From Gordonia alkanivorans NBRC 16433 (GTDB lineage Bacteria; Actinomycetota; Actinomycetes; Mycobacteriales; Mycobacteriaceae), in NCBI RefSeq assembly GCF_000225505.1, contig NZ_BACI01000097.1:62001-126000 (forward strand): a stretch of DNA of 64,000 bases, written 5' to 3'. Positions within the stretch are counted from its first letter, which is position 1. Every line of letters starts with the position of its first letter. The position numbers and the translations under genes are program-made. The notes under the pieces are model-generated. The model searched no databases. It was not told the DNA's origin and saw only the letters and a list, made by a program, of their open reading frames with translations. Shown in pieces: positions 40,447-50,775 of this stretch.

Positions 40447-40520
40447 CGCAAACCCACCCTTTTTCGGCATTTCCACCCCCAGCGAGGGTGGTGGATCTGC
40501 CGAAAAAGGGTGGGTTTGCG
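40447..40520. repeat. 23-bp perfect inverted repeat (bidirectional terminator or dispersed element)
   Basis: Arms 40447-40469 and 40498-40520 are perfect inverted copies of 23 bases (each ends in CGCAAACCCACCC or its complement and has a T5/A5 stretch). The 28-nt centre holds a second hairpin, CCACCC/GGGTGG (40473-40491). It fills the gap between two convergent genes. The A5/T5 runs lie inside the stem, unlike a classical terminator. Confidence 0.85.
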
Positions 40521-40533
40521 TGAGCGGGTTACC

Positions 40534-42009
<1,476 letters not shown>

Positions 42010-42100
42010 CTGATCCCCTTGTCGTTCGCTTCGTGCGCCGCGTGTGCAGCGATCTGTGCGTTCGATCCAGGCTATCGGACCATGCCCGCCGAGCCCATGG

Positions 42101-43639
42101 TCAGGTGTCGGGCCCGGTTTCCCCGGCCGCGACTTCCGCCGTTCCGACCTCCTCACCGCGCTCCCGCCGGGCGAAGACCGAGTTGCGGTAGCCGTAGGCG
42201 AAGTACACGACCACACCCAGCACCATCCAGATCACGAACCGGATCCAGGTTTCCACGGACAGGTTCAGCATCAGCCACAGGCAGGCCAGGATCGACAGGA
42301 TCGGGATGAACGGCACGAGGGGCACCCGGAACCCACGTTCGAGATCGGGCCGGGTTCGGCGGAGGACGATGACCCCGACACTCACCAGGACGAACGCGAA
42401 CAGGGTTCCGATGTTGACCATCTCCTCGAGGGTGCCCATCGGGAAGAACGCCGCGAGCACACCCGAGACGACGCCTACGACGACCGTGAAGCGCACCGGA
42501 GTACCGCGCTTGCCGGTGTGTGCCAGCGATCTGGGCAGCAGTCCGTCGCGCGCCATCGCGAACCCGACGCGGGTTTGGCCGAGCAGCAGCACCATCACGA
42601 CCGTGGTCAGGCCGGCGAGCGCACCGAGATCGATCACCCAGCCCGCCCACGTGACACCGTTCGCCTCGAATGCCGTGGTGAGGGTGGACCCGGTGACCTC
42701 GCCGGTCACCGGATCTGTCTTGTCGGCCAGTTCCGGGTAGGGGACCATCCCGGACACGACAAGACTGACCGCGACGTAGAGGACCGTCACGATGGCCAGA
42801 GATCCGAGGATGCCGCGCGGCATCGCCTTCTGCGGGTTCTTCGTCTCCTCCGCGGTCGTGGCCACGACGTCGAAACCGATGAAGGCGAAGAACACCAGCG
42901 AGGCCGCCGCCAGGAGGCCGTACCAGCCGAAGGTGCTGCCCTCTGCGCCGGTGATCGCCGAGAACAGTGTCTGGTGGAGGCCGGTGTCGCCCTCGGCCGG
43001 CGGAGCGGCGGGCGGCACGTACGGGTCGTAGTTCTCCATCTTGATGTAAAACGCACCGACCACGATGACCAGCAAGACGACGAAGACCTTGATGGTGGTG
43101 ACGACCAGCGACACCCGCGACGACAGCTTGGTGCCGAGCGCGAGCAGGACGGTCAGCACCGCGATCAGCAGCACCGCGCCCCAGTCGAAGCTGATCGAGT
43201 CGGTGAGCTCGACCGATGCCGCCGATCCGAGGATGTTGCCCAGGTAGAGCGACCAGCCCTTCGCGACCACGGACGCAGCGAGAGCGAACTCGAGGATCAG
43301 ATCCCACCCGATCACCCATGCGACGAACTCACCGAAGGTGGCGAACGAGAAGGTGTAGGCACTACCGGCGACAGGCACGGTCGAGGCGAACTCGGCGTAA
43401 CAGAGCGCCGCGAGTGCGCACGCGATCGCGGCCAGCACGAACGCCACCGACACCGACGGGCCGGCCAGATTGCCCGCCGTGCGTGCGGTGAGCGTGAAGA
43501 TACCGGCGCCGACGACAACCGCCACACCGAAGACGGTGAGATCCCACGCGGTGAGGTCTCTGCGGAGTTTGGTGTCCGGTTCGTCCGTGTCGCTGATCGA
43601 CTGCTCGACCGACTTGACGCGCTTGAACGGGTTACTCAT
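42101..43639 (-). CDS. APC-superfamily amino acid permease (cationic amino acid transporter-like)
   Basis: A 512-residue protein with about 12-14 membrane helices. The first helix carries [20 protein letters not shown], and the pattern [20 protein letters not shown] is characteristic of the CAT/YfnA branch. The N-terminus contains [20 protein letters not shown]. The substrate is probably a cationic or neutral amino acid. AGGAGG precedes the ATG; a TAGCCT -10 box occurs at 43683-43688 on the minus strand. Confidence 0.9.
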   Translation of the reverse strand: MSNPFKRVKSVEQSISDTDEPDTKLRRDLTAWDLTVFGVAVVVGAGIFTLTARTAGNLAGPSVSVAFVLAAIACALAALCYAEFASTVPVAGSAYTFSFATFGEFVAWVIGWDLILEFALAASVVAKGWSLYLGNILGSAASVELTDSISFDWGAVLLIAVLTVLLALGTKLSSRVSLVVTTIKVFVVLLVIVVGAFYIKMENYDPYVPPAAPPAEGDTGLHQTLFSAITGAEGSTFGWYGLLAAASLVFFAFIGFDVVATTAEETKNPQKAMPRGILGSLAIVTVLYVAVSLVVSGMVPYPELADKTDPVTGEVTGSTLTTAFEANGVTWAGWVIDLGALAGLTTVVMVLLLGQTRVGFAMARDGLLPRSLAHTGKRGTPVRFTVVVGVVSGVLAAFFPMGTLEEMVNIGTLFAFVLVSVGVIVLRRTRPDLERGFRVPLVPFIPILSILACLWLMLNLSVETWIRFVIWMVLGVVVYFAYGYRNSVFARRERGEEVGTAEVAAGETGPDT

Positions 43640-43763
43640 CGTGCCTCCTCGGGCCGAGGGTCGCGCGCCCCGCGATCTTTCCAGGCTATCTCGGACAGAC
43701 GGTTCGTCGGACGTCGCGCTCGCATCGCGGGCGACGTGCGCCGAGAGGTGGAGCGGTTGCGGA

Positions 43764-43943
43764 TCAGGTGTCGCGGAACGGATGCGGTTGCGCCGCGCGC
43801 TCCTCGTCGTCCCGGACGAGATCGGGGTCCTCGAGCAGACCGTCGACCTCGGGGTGACGGTTCAGGAAGATGACGCTCGCGACCAGCCCTCCCCACACGA
43901 TTCCGATGGAGATGAGGAGCATGACGATGGCGATCCCACTCAT
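43764..43943 (-). CDS. MetS-like small subunit of the NSS transporter
   Basis: A 59-residue protein: one membrane helix (IAIVMLLISIGIVWGGLVAS) then an acidic/basic tail (FLNRHPEVDGLLEDPD). It matches the small subunit family paired with MetP-type NSS transporters (methionine/alanine importer of Corynebacterium). Its ATG shares one base with the transporter stop (TGATG), which supports translation and a one-to-one complex. Confidence 0.82.
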   Translation of the reverse strand: MSGIAIVMLLISIGIVWGGLVASVIFLNRHPEVDGLLEDPDLVRDDEERAAQPHPFRDT

Positions 43944-45520
43944 CAGACTGTCTCCTTACTGGCCTTGTGGTCGGTTCCGCGAACGCCTTCGGGTAGTGGC
44001 GGCCACGGCAGGAAGTCGGGATCGTCGCGCCCCTTCCACGACGGCAGGGACAGACCGACCGCCGCGACGATCACCAGAGCGATTGTGCCCCACCCGAAGA
44101 CGCTGATGTACCAGGTCGGGTATCCCTCATATCCCTCGTCGATCACCGACCACACCTTCTGGACGAGCATGATCGTCAGGAAGATCGGTGCGACGACGCC
44201 GACGAGTCCCAGCCAGATCCTGCCGACCTTGAACGTCGACACCGCGTTCAGGTGGTTGCGCAACATGTCGCCGCGCCGCAGCACCCAGATCAGGATGATC
44301 GTCATCAGGATGGCCGAGGAGACCACGCCGACGTTGTTGGCGAACATGTCGACGGTGTCGAGGGCGATGAGACCCGAGGTGGTGGAGAACAGCCCGATCG
44401 AGATGAGCCCGCACACCACCGACACACCGACCGCGGCCTTGGTGCGCGAGAGACCCCACTTCTCCTGGATGCCCGCGGAGACACCGATCATCAGCGAGAT
44501 CAGCGACGTGAAGCCGGCGATCACCAGCGAGCCGAAGAACAGCGCGCCGAAGAACGCCGCGCCGGGCATCTCGGAGATGACGGCCGGGAACGTCACGAAC
44601 GACAGGATCGGACCGGTGAGCCCTTCCAGATCGGACACCGCGACCTGCTGCTGGTAGGCGAGGAATCCGAGCGCAGAGAACACTCCGATGCCGGCCAGGA
44701 TCTCGAAGGAGGAGTTGGCGAACGCGACGACGAGCCCGGAGCTCGTCATGTTCGCCTTCCGCCGCTGGAACGACGCGTAGGCGATCATGATGCCGAATGC
44801 GATCGACAACGAGAAGAAGATCTGGCTGTACGCCGCGATCCACACGTCGAGGTCTTTCAGCGCCTCCCAGTGCGGGGTGAACAGTGCGTTGAGGCCGTCG
44901 ACGGCACCGGGCAGCGTGACCGCGCGGATCACCAGTCCGGCGAACCCGACGAACAACAGCGGGATGAAGACGATGTTGACCTTCTCGATGCCGTTCGCGA
45001 CACCGAGCAGCAGCACTGCGAGAACCGCGAGCCACACCACGATCAGCGGGAGCGCGACTCCGCCGACGATCGTCGTGGAGACCCCCGGATCACCGACCTT
45101 CAGGTACTCGCCGGTGAAGAAGGCGGCCGGATCATCGCCCCAGCTCTGGTTGAACGAGAAGAAGAAGTAGCTGAGCGCCCAGGCGATGACCGCCGCGTAG
45201 TAGACGCTGATGACGAACAGCAGGCCGGTCTGGAACCAACCGAGCGCCTCGACCGGTTTCTTGATCCGCCGGAACGACAGCGGCGCCGTCCCGCGGAAGC
45301 GATGGCCGACCGCATAGTCGAGGAACAGCACCGGGATTCCCGCGGTCAGCAGCGCGACGAGGTACGGGATCAGAAAGGCCCCTCCGCCGCTCTCGTAGGC
45401 GACGCCCGGGAAGCGCCAGATGTTGCCGAGCCCCACCGCGGAACCGATCGCGGCGAAGATGAATCCGGAGTTCCGAGTGAAGGTCTCCCGGTTTCCTCCA
45501 GCGGCTTTCGCAGACGTCAC
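43943..45520 (-). CDS. NSS-family sodium-dependent amino acid transporter (MetP-like)
   Basis: A 525-residue symporter with 11-12 membrane helices. N-terminal RETFTRNSGFIFAAIGSAVG then GLGNIWRFPGVAYESGGGAF is the family signature with sodium-site residues. Later GIMIAYASFQRRKANMTSSG. It is followed directly by a MetS-like subunit, so sodium-driven methionine or alanine uptake is the best guess (by analogy with MetPS). ATG 45520 has GAGGTAG upstream. Confidence 0.92.
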   Translation of the reverse strand: MTSAKAAGGNRETFTRNSGFIFAAIGSAVGLGNIWRFPGVAYESGGGAFLIPYLVALLTAGIPVLFLDYAVGHRFRGTAPLSFRRIKKPVEALGWFQTGLLFVISVYYAAVIAWALSYFFFSFNQSWGDDPAAFFTGEYLKVGDPGVSTTIVGGVALPLIVVWLAVLAVLLLGVANGIEKVNIVFIPLLFVGFAGLVIRAVTLPGAVDGLNALFTPHWEALKDLDVWIAAYSQIFFSLSIAFGIMIAYASFQRRKANMTSSGLVVAFANSSFEILAGIGVFSALGFLAYQQQVAVSDLEGLTGPILSFVTFPAVISEMPGAAFFGALFFGSLVIAGFTSLISLMIGVSAGIQEKWGLSRTKAAVGVSVVCGLISIGLFSTTSGLIALDTVDMFANNVGVVSSAILMTIILIWVLRRGDMLRNHLNAVSTFKVGRIWLGLVGVVAPIFLTIMLVQKVWSVIDEGYEGYPTWYISVFGWGTIALVIVAAVGLSLPSWKGRDDPDFLPWPPLPEGVRGTDHKASKETV

Positions 45521-45679
45521 TGCTACCTCCTCATCGAACGCTGAGTCCGCGGGACACGGGTGCCCCGGGGACTGTCAGGTGCTGACGCTATCGCACTCAT
45601 CCCCTCGCCCGCGGAGGTTGTGGTCGGCCTGTCGAAACGCCCACGGGCGGACACCGCGTCATTCGGACAGACGACGACA

Positions 45680-45707
45680 GGGACCCCGCGTGTGACCGCG
45701 GAGTCCC
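45680..45707 (-). terminator. Terminator of the esx genes
   Basis: Minus-strand RNA forms an 11-bp stem, GGGACUCCGCG / CGCGGGGUCCC, with one G-U pair and a 6-nt loop. On the other strand that pair is an A-C mismatch, so the hairpin belongs to the esx transcript that ends at 45724. Confidence 0.65.
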
Positions 45708-45723
45708 CGTCGATTCAGCTCAC

Positions 45724-46020
45724 TCAGGCGAGCGATCGGAAGCCGCTCGCGATGGAGGAGTCGGTGTCGGACATGGTGCGGCTGGCGTTGGTGACGCCGT
45801 TCTGCAGCGCCATGAGACGCTCGCGCGACTGTGCGAAGGCACGGTCGAAGTTCGCCTGGGCCTCGATGTAGGCGGCCTTCGCCTGCGCCGAGTTCCAGTT
45901 GCCGTCGAGCGCGGCGACCTGGTTCTTCAGCTGCGTGTTCTGGTCGTCGAGCTGCTGGAAGGCGCGGCCGAGCCCACTGCTCAGGTCGCCCAGGGCCGCG
46001 AAGTCGTAATTGATGGTCAT
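45724..46020 (-). CDS. WXG100 protein (EsxA/EsxB-like) with WNS turn
   Basis: A 98-residue helical hairpin protein. The turn motif is W-N-S (LDGNWNSAQAKAAYIEAQ) rather than W-x-G. No C-terminal YxxxD/E signal is seen. It follows another WXG100 gene by 31 nt, so the two likely form a heterodimer in which the partner carries the signal. Likely a type VII (ESX) substrate. Confidence 0.87.
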   Translation of the reverse strand: MTINYDFAALGDLSSGLGRAFQQLDDQNTQLKNQVAALDGNWNSAQAKAAYIEAQANFDRAFAQSRERLMALQNGVTNASRTMSDTDSSIASGFRSLA

Positions 46021-46051
46021 GAGAGTGCCTTTCGAAGAGAGGGTGGGAAGG

Positions 46052-46366
46052 TCAGACGCCGAAGTGCCCGGCGGCAGCCGAGTCCTGGTCTTCGTAACCG
46101 GCGAAGCCGTTGGTCATCTGCGCCTTGATCTGATCGAGAAGCTGGTTGAGCGTGTTGGCTTCCTTGTTCCAGTCGGTGTGCGTGCCGTCGAAAGCCGCAC
46201 CCGCCTTGCCCTGCCACGTCGGGGTGGTGTTCGCAGCGTGCTTCTGGATCACCCCGATCGTCTCCTTCATGTCCGCGACGATCCCGCCGACCGCCGCTGC
46301 GGTGGCCTGACCCTCCGCGACATCGACCTTCACTCCGGCGCCGCCTGCTCCCGGCAGATTCAGCAT
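46052..46366 (-). CDS. WXG100 protein (EsxB-like) with YxxxD signal
   Basis: A 104-residue protein with the WQG turn (PTWQGKAGAAFDGTHTDW) between two helices. The C-terminal YEDQD fits the YxxxD/E export signal of type VII secretion. AGGAGG lies just before the ATG. A 21-bp palindrome (46412-46432) upstream suggests the pair has its own promoter control. Partner: the WXG100 protein at 45724. Confidence 0.88.
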   Translation of the reverse strand: MLNLPGAGGAGVKVDVAEGQATAAAVGGIVADMKETIGVIQKHAANTTPTWQGKAGAAFDGTHTDWNKEANTLNQLLDQIKAQMTNGFAGYEDQDSAAAGHFGV

Positions 46367-46411
46367 GAGTTCTCCTCCTGTGTAACGGCACCGTTTGGCG
46401 ATGCCCCCGTT

Positions 46412-46432
46412 GGTATCCGTGACACAGATACC
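46412..46432 (-). promoter_or_regulatory. Palindrome upstream of the esx pair
   Basis: GGTATCCGTG-A-CACAGATACC, ten-base arms with one mismatch, 46 nt before the first WXG100 start. Probably an operator in the 118-nt gap after espG. Confidence 0.5.
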
Positions 46433-46484
46433 GCTGACAGTTGTCTCCCGCGGAGGTATGGACCGCGAGATCCCCCGACCCCGA

Positions 46485-47291
46485 TCACGTCGACCACGTC
46501 CCGTCCGGGAGGGTCTCGATCAGCAGGCGCACGGCCTGCGCGATCCGATGACCCGAACCCGGCGAGAGGGTGGTCCACACCCGACCGTCCGGAGACTTGC
46601 TGGGACTCGACACGATCCGCCCCCGGGCGGTGTCGAAAACGGCCAGGGCCCCAGAAGATTGGGAGAATCGTCCGTCCTCGTTCGCAGAGGCGACGATCTC
46701 GGTGCGCACCCGGCAGGACGCGAATGCCGAGGAGATGACGACGGCATCGGACAGCGGCGCGCCGAGCGTGTACAACGCGTCGGTGATCTCGGTGGCCGAT
46801 CCGCTGCGTCCGAGACCGTCGACCAGGTCGTCGGTGGGAACCGAGAACGACGTGAACTCGCACGCGGCGGCGTCGTCGAACCGGGAACGCAGGAGGTCGG
46901 CCACGGCATCGAGGTCGGCGACCTCGACGACGGACAGGTCGAGCCGGTCGCCCGCACGTTCGGCCAGAACGTGCTCATAACCCCTGCGAGCCAGGCAAAT
47001 CCGTCGCACGCCGGTCTCGGTGAAGCCGCGCATCTCGATCTCGCGTTCGGGCCGCGACAGAACGCGGAGAACGGTGGCCAGCCACGGCACGGGTTCGTCG
47101 TGGTCCACCAGGTCGAGGGCGGCGATGGCGGCATCGCTCTCGCGGTCGGCCAGACGCTGTGCGGTCTCGTCCGCGGCGCCGACGGGCATGTCGAGGACGA
47201 CCGGCCAGGTCTGCACGCCGAAACGATCGCCGAGTCGGCGCAGCACGGCCGCGTCGAGCGCAACGGGGGCGTCGTGGGTCGTCATCATCAT
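46485..47291 (-). CDS. EspG-family ESX chaperone
   Basis: A 268-residue protein of the ESX secretion-associated EspG family (ALDAAVLRRLGDRFGVQTWPVVLDM, later RIAQAVRLLIETLP). EspG proteins bind the hh motif of PE/PPE substrates and keep them soluble (established). Its start overlaps the stop of the PPE-like gene by 4 nt, pointing to that protein as its cargo. Of three consecutive ATG codons the first (47291) has the GGGGGA site at proper spacing. Confidence 0.82.
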   Translation of the reverse strand: MMMTTHDAPVALDAAVLRRLGDRFGVQTWPVVLDMPVGAADETAQRLADRESDAAIAALDLVDHDEPVPWLATVLRVLSRPEREIEMRGFTETGVRRICLARRGYEHVLAERAGDRLDLSVVEVADLDAVADLLRSRFDDAAACEFTSFSVPTDDLVDGLGRSGSATEITDALYTLGAPLSDAVVISSAFASCRVRTEIVASANEDGRFSQSSGALAVFDTARGRIVSSPSKSPDGRVWTTLSPGSGHRIAQAVRLLIETLPDGTWST

Positions 47292-48352
47292 GCGCGGTCC
47301 CCCGGGTTCCCGAGCAGCAGCTTCTCCGAGAGGTACCGCGGATCGACCTTCGGAGACTCGGCGTCCGACGCCGAGACATAGTAGGCCGCAGGACGATCGG
47401 AGGTCTCGATGTCCGCCCACGTCAGCGGCGCGTCGAGGCTGTCCGACGCGCGGGCCAGGCTTTCGTCGGTGGGTGCCGCCTCGGATTCGACGGCGACACT
47501 CCGGATCGTGGCACCGCGATCACCGGTCGCCGCCATCCCGGGTGCCATCGGTGGCGGCACGCCGGGCCCCGGCGTGGTGGTCGAACTCGTGGGTGCCGAA
47601 ACAGGGGTGGCGGACGGGGATCCCGCACTCGCCACCACAGTCGGCGCATACCGGAGCTTTTCGGCGGGCGGCGGATACACCCCGGGCATCGCACCCAACA
47701 TCGGCGGCATGGCCGGTGTAACCGGAGGTGTGACCGTGGGCGGGGCGGCGGCACGGACCGCGGCGGCCTCCTCCGATGCGAGGGCTTCTCCGGACACCAG
47801 GTCGGGCGCCCGACGGGAGGACGGCCACGGCTTGCCCACGGGCTCCGTCGCATTCTCGTACGTCTGCATGACGCGAGCGGCGCGCATTCGTTGTTGAGTC
47901 ATCACGCGTTCGGCCTCGGCCGCGGCCCCGGCGATGATGGGGGCGACTGCCGTTGCGGTGGTGGCGATCTCGTGGAACTTCTCCACCATCTCGACCTCGG
48001 CGAGGTTGGGCATGTTCAGGCGCGCGACAGTGGTGGCCGCGGCCTGCGCCTCCGCACGGACGGCGTTCTCGGCGGCCTCGGTGGCGGTCTCGGCGAACCA
48101 CGGCGCGAGCTTCGTCAGTTTCTCGAACGCTGCACTGGTGTGCGCGGATTGCCAGTGCACGCCCAGCCGTCCGAGTACCGCCGCGTATTCGATCCCGGCT
48201 TCGCCGATCTCGGTCGCGAGTGACGCCCACGCGGCCCCCGCCTCCACCAGGGGCGCGGGCCCCGGCCCGGCGCCGAGGTCGGCGGCCAGTTGTTCACTGG
48301 TACGTGAGTCCCAGTTGACGCCGGTGAAGCCGGCTCTGGTCGTGCTGGTCAT
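47288..48352 (-). CDS. PPE-like ESX substrate
   Basis: A 354-residue protein. The N-terminal 170 residues form a helical PPE-type domain (TGVNWDSRTSEQLAADLGAG, VHWQSAHTSAAFEKLTKLAP), without a Pro-Pro-Glu start. The C-terminal half is proline/threonine/alanine-rich and low-complexity (TPPVTPAMPP, TTTPGPGVPPP). No PE partner gene is adjacent. GGGAGG precedes the ATG at 48352; the reading frame upstream is unsupported. Overlap with espG supports a substrate-chaperone pair. Confidence 0.78.
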   Translation of the reverse strand: MTSTTRAGFTGVNWDSRTSEQLAADLGAGPGPAPLVEAGAAWASLATEIGEAGIEYAAVLGRLGVHWQSAHTSAAFEKLTKLAPWFAETATEAAENAVRAEAQAAATTVARLNMPNLAEVEMVEKFHEIATTATAVAPIIAGAAAEAERVMTQQRMRAARVMQTYENATEPVGKPWPSSRRAPDLVSGEALASEEAAAVRAAAPPTVTPPVTPAMPPMLGAMPGVYPPPAEKLRYAPTVVASAGSPSATPVSAPTSSTTTPGPGVPPPMAPGMAATGDRGATIRSVAVESEAAPTDESLARASDSLDAPLTWADIETSDRPAAYYVSASDAESPKVDPRYLSEKLLLGNPGDRA

Positions 48353-48437
48353 GATCCCTCCCCTCTGCTGGGCGACGCGTCTGATGCGATGTCCGAGTCG
48401 GGCTGCCGCAGCGGCGGCAGCGGTCAGTTGTGTCGGA

Positions 48438-48749
48438 TCACACCTGGAGCTTGAAGGCGGCGGCCGCCTCGGCCTCGCCTTCGAGGAAGCCGGAGGCCTG
48501 CGCCCGTAGCAGCGCGGCGATCTTGCGGAGCTCGAGAACGCCGCCGGCGGTGTCTTTTTCGAACTCCCGGGCGACCGTCGTAAAGCTGGCCGCGGTTGCG
48601 GTCGACACCTCGTCGCGCCCCTGGGCGTCGACGGTGAGCTTCGGCCCCGCACCGTTCAGCGCCAGCTCGAGCCGATCCGCGATCTTGTCGAGATCGACTG
48701 CAGCCGAGATCAACTCGGCCGGTTCGACGCGAAGTTGTGCGTTGCTCAT
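48438..48749 (-). CDS. EspC-like type VII secretion protein
   Basis: A 103-residue helical protein (VEPAELISAAVDLDKIADRL, FEKDTAGGVLELRKIAALLR) of the EspC/WXG100-like family. It has no tyrosine; the position of the export signal reads FLEGE, a conservative F for Y. Its start overlaps the stop of the upstream large gene by 4 nt. Probably exported together with that protein. Confidence 0.78.
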   Translation of the reverse strand: MSNAQLRVEPAELISAAVDLDKIADRLELALNGAGPKLTVDAQGRDEVSTATAASFTTVAREFEKDTAGGVLELRKIAALLRAQASGFLEGEAEAAAAFKLQV

Positions 48750-50086
48750 GCTTCCTCGTTTCGTGTCAGACCGGGAACGCCCAGCCGTAGTTCGATGTCG
48801 GGACCCGAATCGGCCTCGGCCGCCTCTTCGTGGCCGATGACCGCCGGTGCGACCTCGGGGTCGTCACCGACCACCGCACGCCCGTTGTCCTCGGTCACGA
48901 GGTAGTCCGGCACGCTGTGCTGGCCTTCGGAGGCGCCCGCCCCGCGTGCACCGGCGCCGGCCGCACCCATCGGGGCGCCGCCCATCGGCATCGCCGCGGG
49001 CGTGGTCGAGACACGCGGGGCCGCCGACGATCCCAGGGCGGGTTCGCCGCCGCCGAAGCCGGTCGGCACCGTCGGCCGGGAGGCGCTCAGCGGCGTCATC
49101 ACGCCGGCGATTCCGCCGCCGCCACCGCCGCCTCCACCTCCGCCGCCGCCTCCGGCACCCTTGGCCTTGGTGAGCGGGCTCCCGGCGGGCGCGACGATCG
49201 CCGAATCCGGATTGACGCTGAGCATCTTGCTGATCGGCTGCATGAGCGTGGACGGCAGTTCGGTGGCCGTCGACACCGCCGGGGAGACCACGTCGAGGAC
49301 CGAGCCGGCCAGGGCGAAGGGTGATTGCCCTGCACCCGCGGTCGGTGCGCCGGTGATCGCGACCGGCGCACCGTTGGCGGTCATGGCCGTCGTGGGGGCG
49401 AGCAGTTCGGCCCGGGTCACGGCGACCGCCGCGGTGGCCAGCTCGAGCCCGGCCCCGGCGACGACGGCGGCGGTGCTGAGTCCGACCGCGATCGCCGGGC
49501 TCATGATGACCGGCACCAGAGCCGAGATCTTGGCGACCGTCGCCGCGACGATGCCCTGCACCACGGCCAGCCCCTTGGCGACGATGGCGGCAGCCATCTT
49601 GGTGTCGACCGAGATCCCGGACCCCTGCGCGGCCAGGGCAGTGCTGTTGGTTCCGGCCTCGGCGGTCTTGGTGGCCGCACCGACCGCACCCTGACCCGCC
49701 CACAGCTGATCGGCGAGCTTGAGTGCGCTCTGCCCCATCGTCATCGACGTCTCGAGCACCTTGGTGAGGCTGTCGAAGATGATCGTCGGGTCGAAGCCGG
49801 CGCCGCTCAGGTCACCACTGCCGAAACCACCGAGCAGATCGGTGATCGGCTTGATGAACATGTCGAGATCGGGCGGCTGCATCGGCGGCAGCCCGGGCAT
49901 CGGCGGCAACGGCGGCAGTACCGGCAGCGGGGGAAGCCCAAGGCCCCCGAGCACATCCGCGACCGTGCGATCGAGAATCGGTCCCAGCGGACTGGCATCG
50001 ATCATCTCCTGCACGGTCATGTGACTGAGCGCAGGTACATCCGGGACGCCGGGCAACGGGCCCGGCAACGGAGGGAACGGGGTCAC
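48746..50086 (-). CDS. Large Ala/Gly/Pro-rich putative ESX substrate with polyglycine run
   Basis: A 446-residue protein. The N-terminus has proline repeats (PPLPVLPPLPPMPGLPPMQP). A hydrophobic, alanine-rich middle (SALVPVIMSPAIAVGLSTAA) is followed by an uninterrupted glycine run (14 glycines) and a low-complexity tail. YLVTE near the end (about 400) fits the YxxxE signal. GTG at 50086 overlaps the stop of the upstream EspC-like gene. It resembles EspB/EspE-type secreted factors in layout, not in clear sequence; function unknown. Confidence 0.7.
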   Translation of the reverse strand: MTPFPPLPGPLPGVPDVPALSHMTVQEMIDASPLGPILDRTVADVLGGLGLPPLPVLPPLPPMPGLPPMQPPDLDMFIKPITDLLGGFGSGDLSGAGFDPTIIFDSLTKVLETSMTMGQSALKLADQLWAGQGAVGAATKTAEAGTNSTALAAQGSGISVDTKMAAAIVAKGLAVVQGIVAATVAKISALVPVIMSPAIAVGLSTAAVVAGAGLELATAAVAVTRAELLAPTTAMTANGAPVAITGAPTAGAGQSPFALAGSVLDVVSPAVSTATELPSTLMQPISKMLSVNPDSAIVAPAGSPLTKAKGAGGGGGGGGGGGGGGIAGVMTPLSASRPTVPTGFGGGEPALGSSAAPRVSTTPAAMPMGGAPMGAAGAGARGAGASEGQHSVPDYLVTEDNGRAVVGDDPEVAPAVIGHEEAAEADSGPDIELRLGVPGLTRNEEA

Positions 50087-50391
50087 AGCACCGAACGGAT
50101 CGCCGCAGCGGTCGCGGCATCGGTGCCTTCGTACTCGGCGAGACCCGCGACGGTGGAGGCGGCGGTCGCGGCGTGTACCGCGGCGAGCTGCCCGACCGAC
50201 ATCAGATGGTTGGCCTGCGCGAAGATGAACGACGCGAGGAACTCCTGCCCGATGAGGCCGAAGACCGGGACCATTGCGGCCGTGTTGGCGGCGGCGTCGA
50301 TCGACCCGGCCGTCCCGATTGCGGAAGCCATCGCCGCATTCGTCGCCGCGAAGCCTTCGAGCGCCTCGGATGTCACTTTCACGTTCGTCAT
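50083..50391 (-). CDS. EspC-like type VII secretion protein with YxxxD
   Basis: A 102-residue helical protein (VTSEALEGFAATNAAMASAI, VGQLAAVHAATAASTVAGLA). The C-terminal YEGTD fits the type VII export signal. Its stop overlaps the GTG of the polyglycine protein, suggesting they are made and secreted together, as EspC with EspA. ATG 50391 with AAGGGGG upstream. Confidence 0.78.
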   Translation of the reverse strand: MTNVKVTSEALEGFAATNAAMASAIGTAGSIDAAANTAAMVPVFGLIGQEFLASFIFAQANHLMSVGQLAAVHAATAASTVAGLAEYEGTDAATAAAIRSVL

Positions 50392-50448
50392 CGCAACCCC
50401 CTTGTGAGTGCAAGTCCTGTCGATCGACCGTCTGTCGGCCGGTTCACG

Positions 50449-50775
50449 TCATTCACCCGCCGGACGGGCGCCCAGCATGTCGCCGAATGATTCGTTGAAA
50501 TCCTCGGTCACCGATGCCACCCGCGCGTAGACCCGTTGTGCGGCAAGAGCCGACGTCGCCACGATCTGCTCACCGAGCCGGGTGGCGCCCAGTTCGTTCG
50601 CGCCGTGTGCGAGTCGGAGGTCGACCAGGGCACCCTTGGCGTCCACCTCGACCGTCACCAGGCCGTCGGCCGAGGTCACCGTCACCGCGATCGCCTCGAG
50701 GTTCTCCTGGAAGGACCGCAGGCCGTCCAGCTGACGGGCGGCACGTGCCTCGAGTTCGTCCATCGCCCAACTCAT
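50449..50775 (-). CDS. YbaB/EbfC-family protein (EspL-like)
   Basis: A 108-residue protein of the YbaB/EbfC nucleoid-associated fold (QENLEAIAVTVTSADGLVTV, VDAKGALVDLRLAHGANELG). In mycobacterial ESX-1 the YbaB-like EspL stabilises secreted Esp proteins (established for EspL). The ATG at 50775 overlaps the previous stop (ATGA), so that start is preferred. Confidence 0.8.
   Translation of the reverse strand: MSWAMDELEARAARQLDGLRSFQENLEAIAVTVTSADGLVTVEVDAKGALVDLRLAHGANELGATRLGEQIVATSALAAQRVYARVASVTEDFNESFGDMLGARPAGE

Noticed and set aside
42010..42100. SAH riboswitch upstream of sahH
   Set aside because: The leader is only about 50 nt after a TAGCCT box and shows no pseudoknot-like pairing of the known class.
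49111..49155. CCG/CCT-rich tract looking like a simple-sequence repeat or CRISPR-like array
   Set aside because: It is the coding tract for the glycine run of the ESX protein; there are no spacers and the codons vary.
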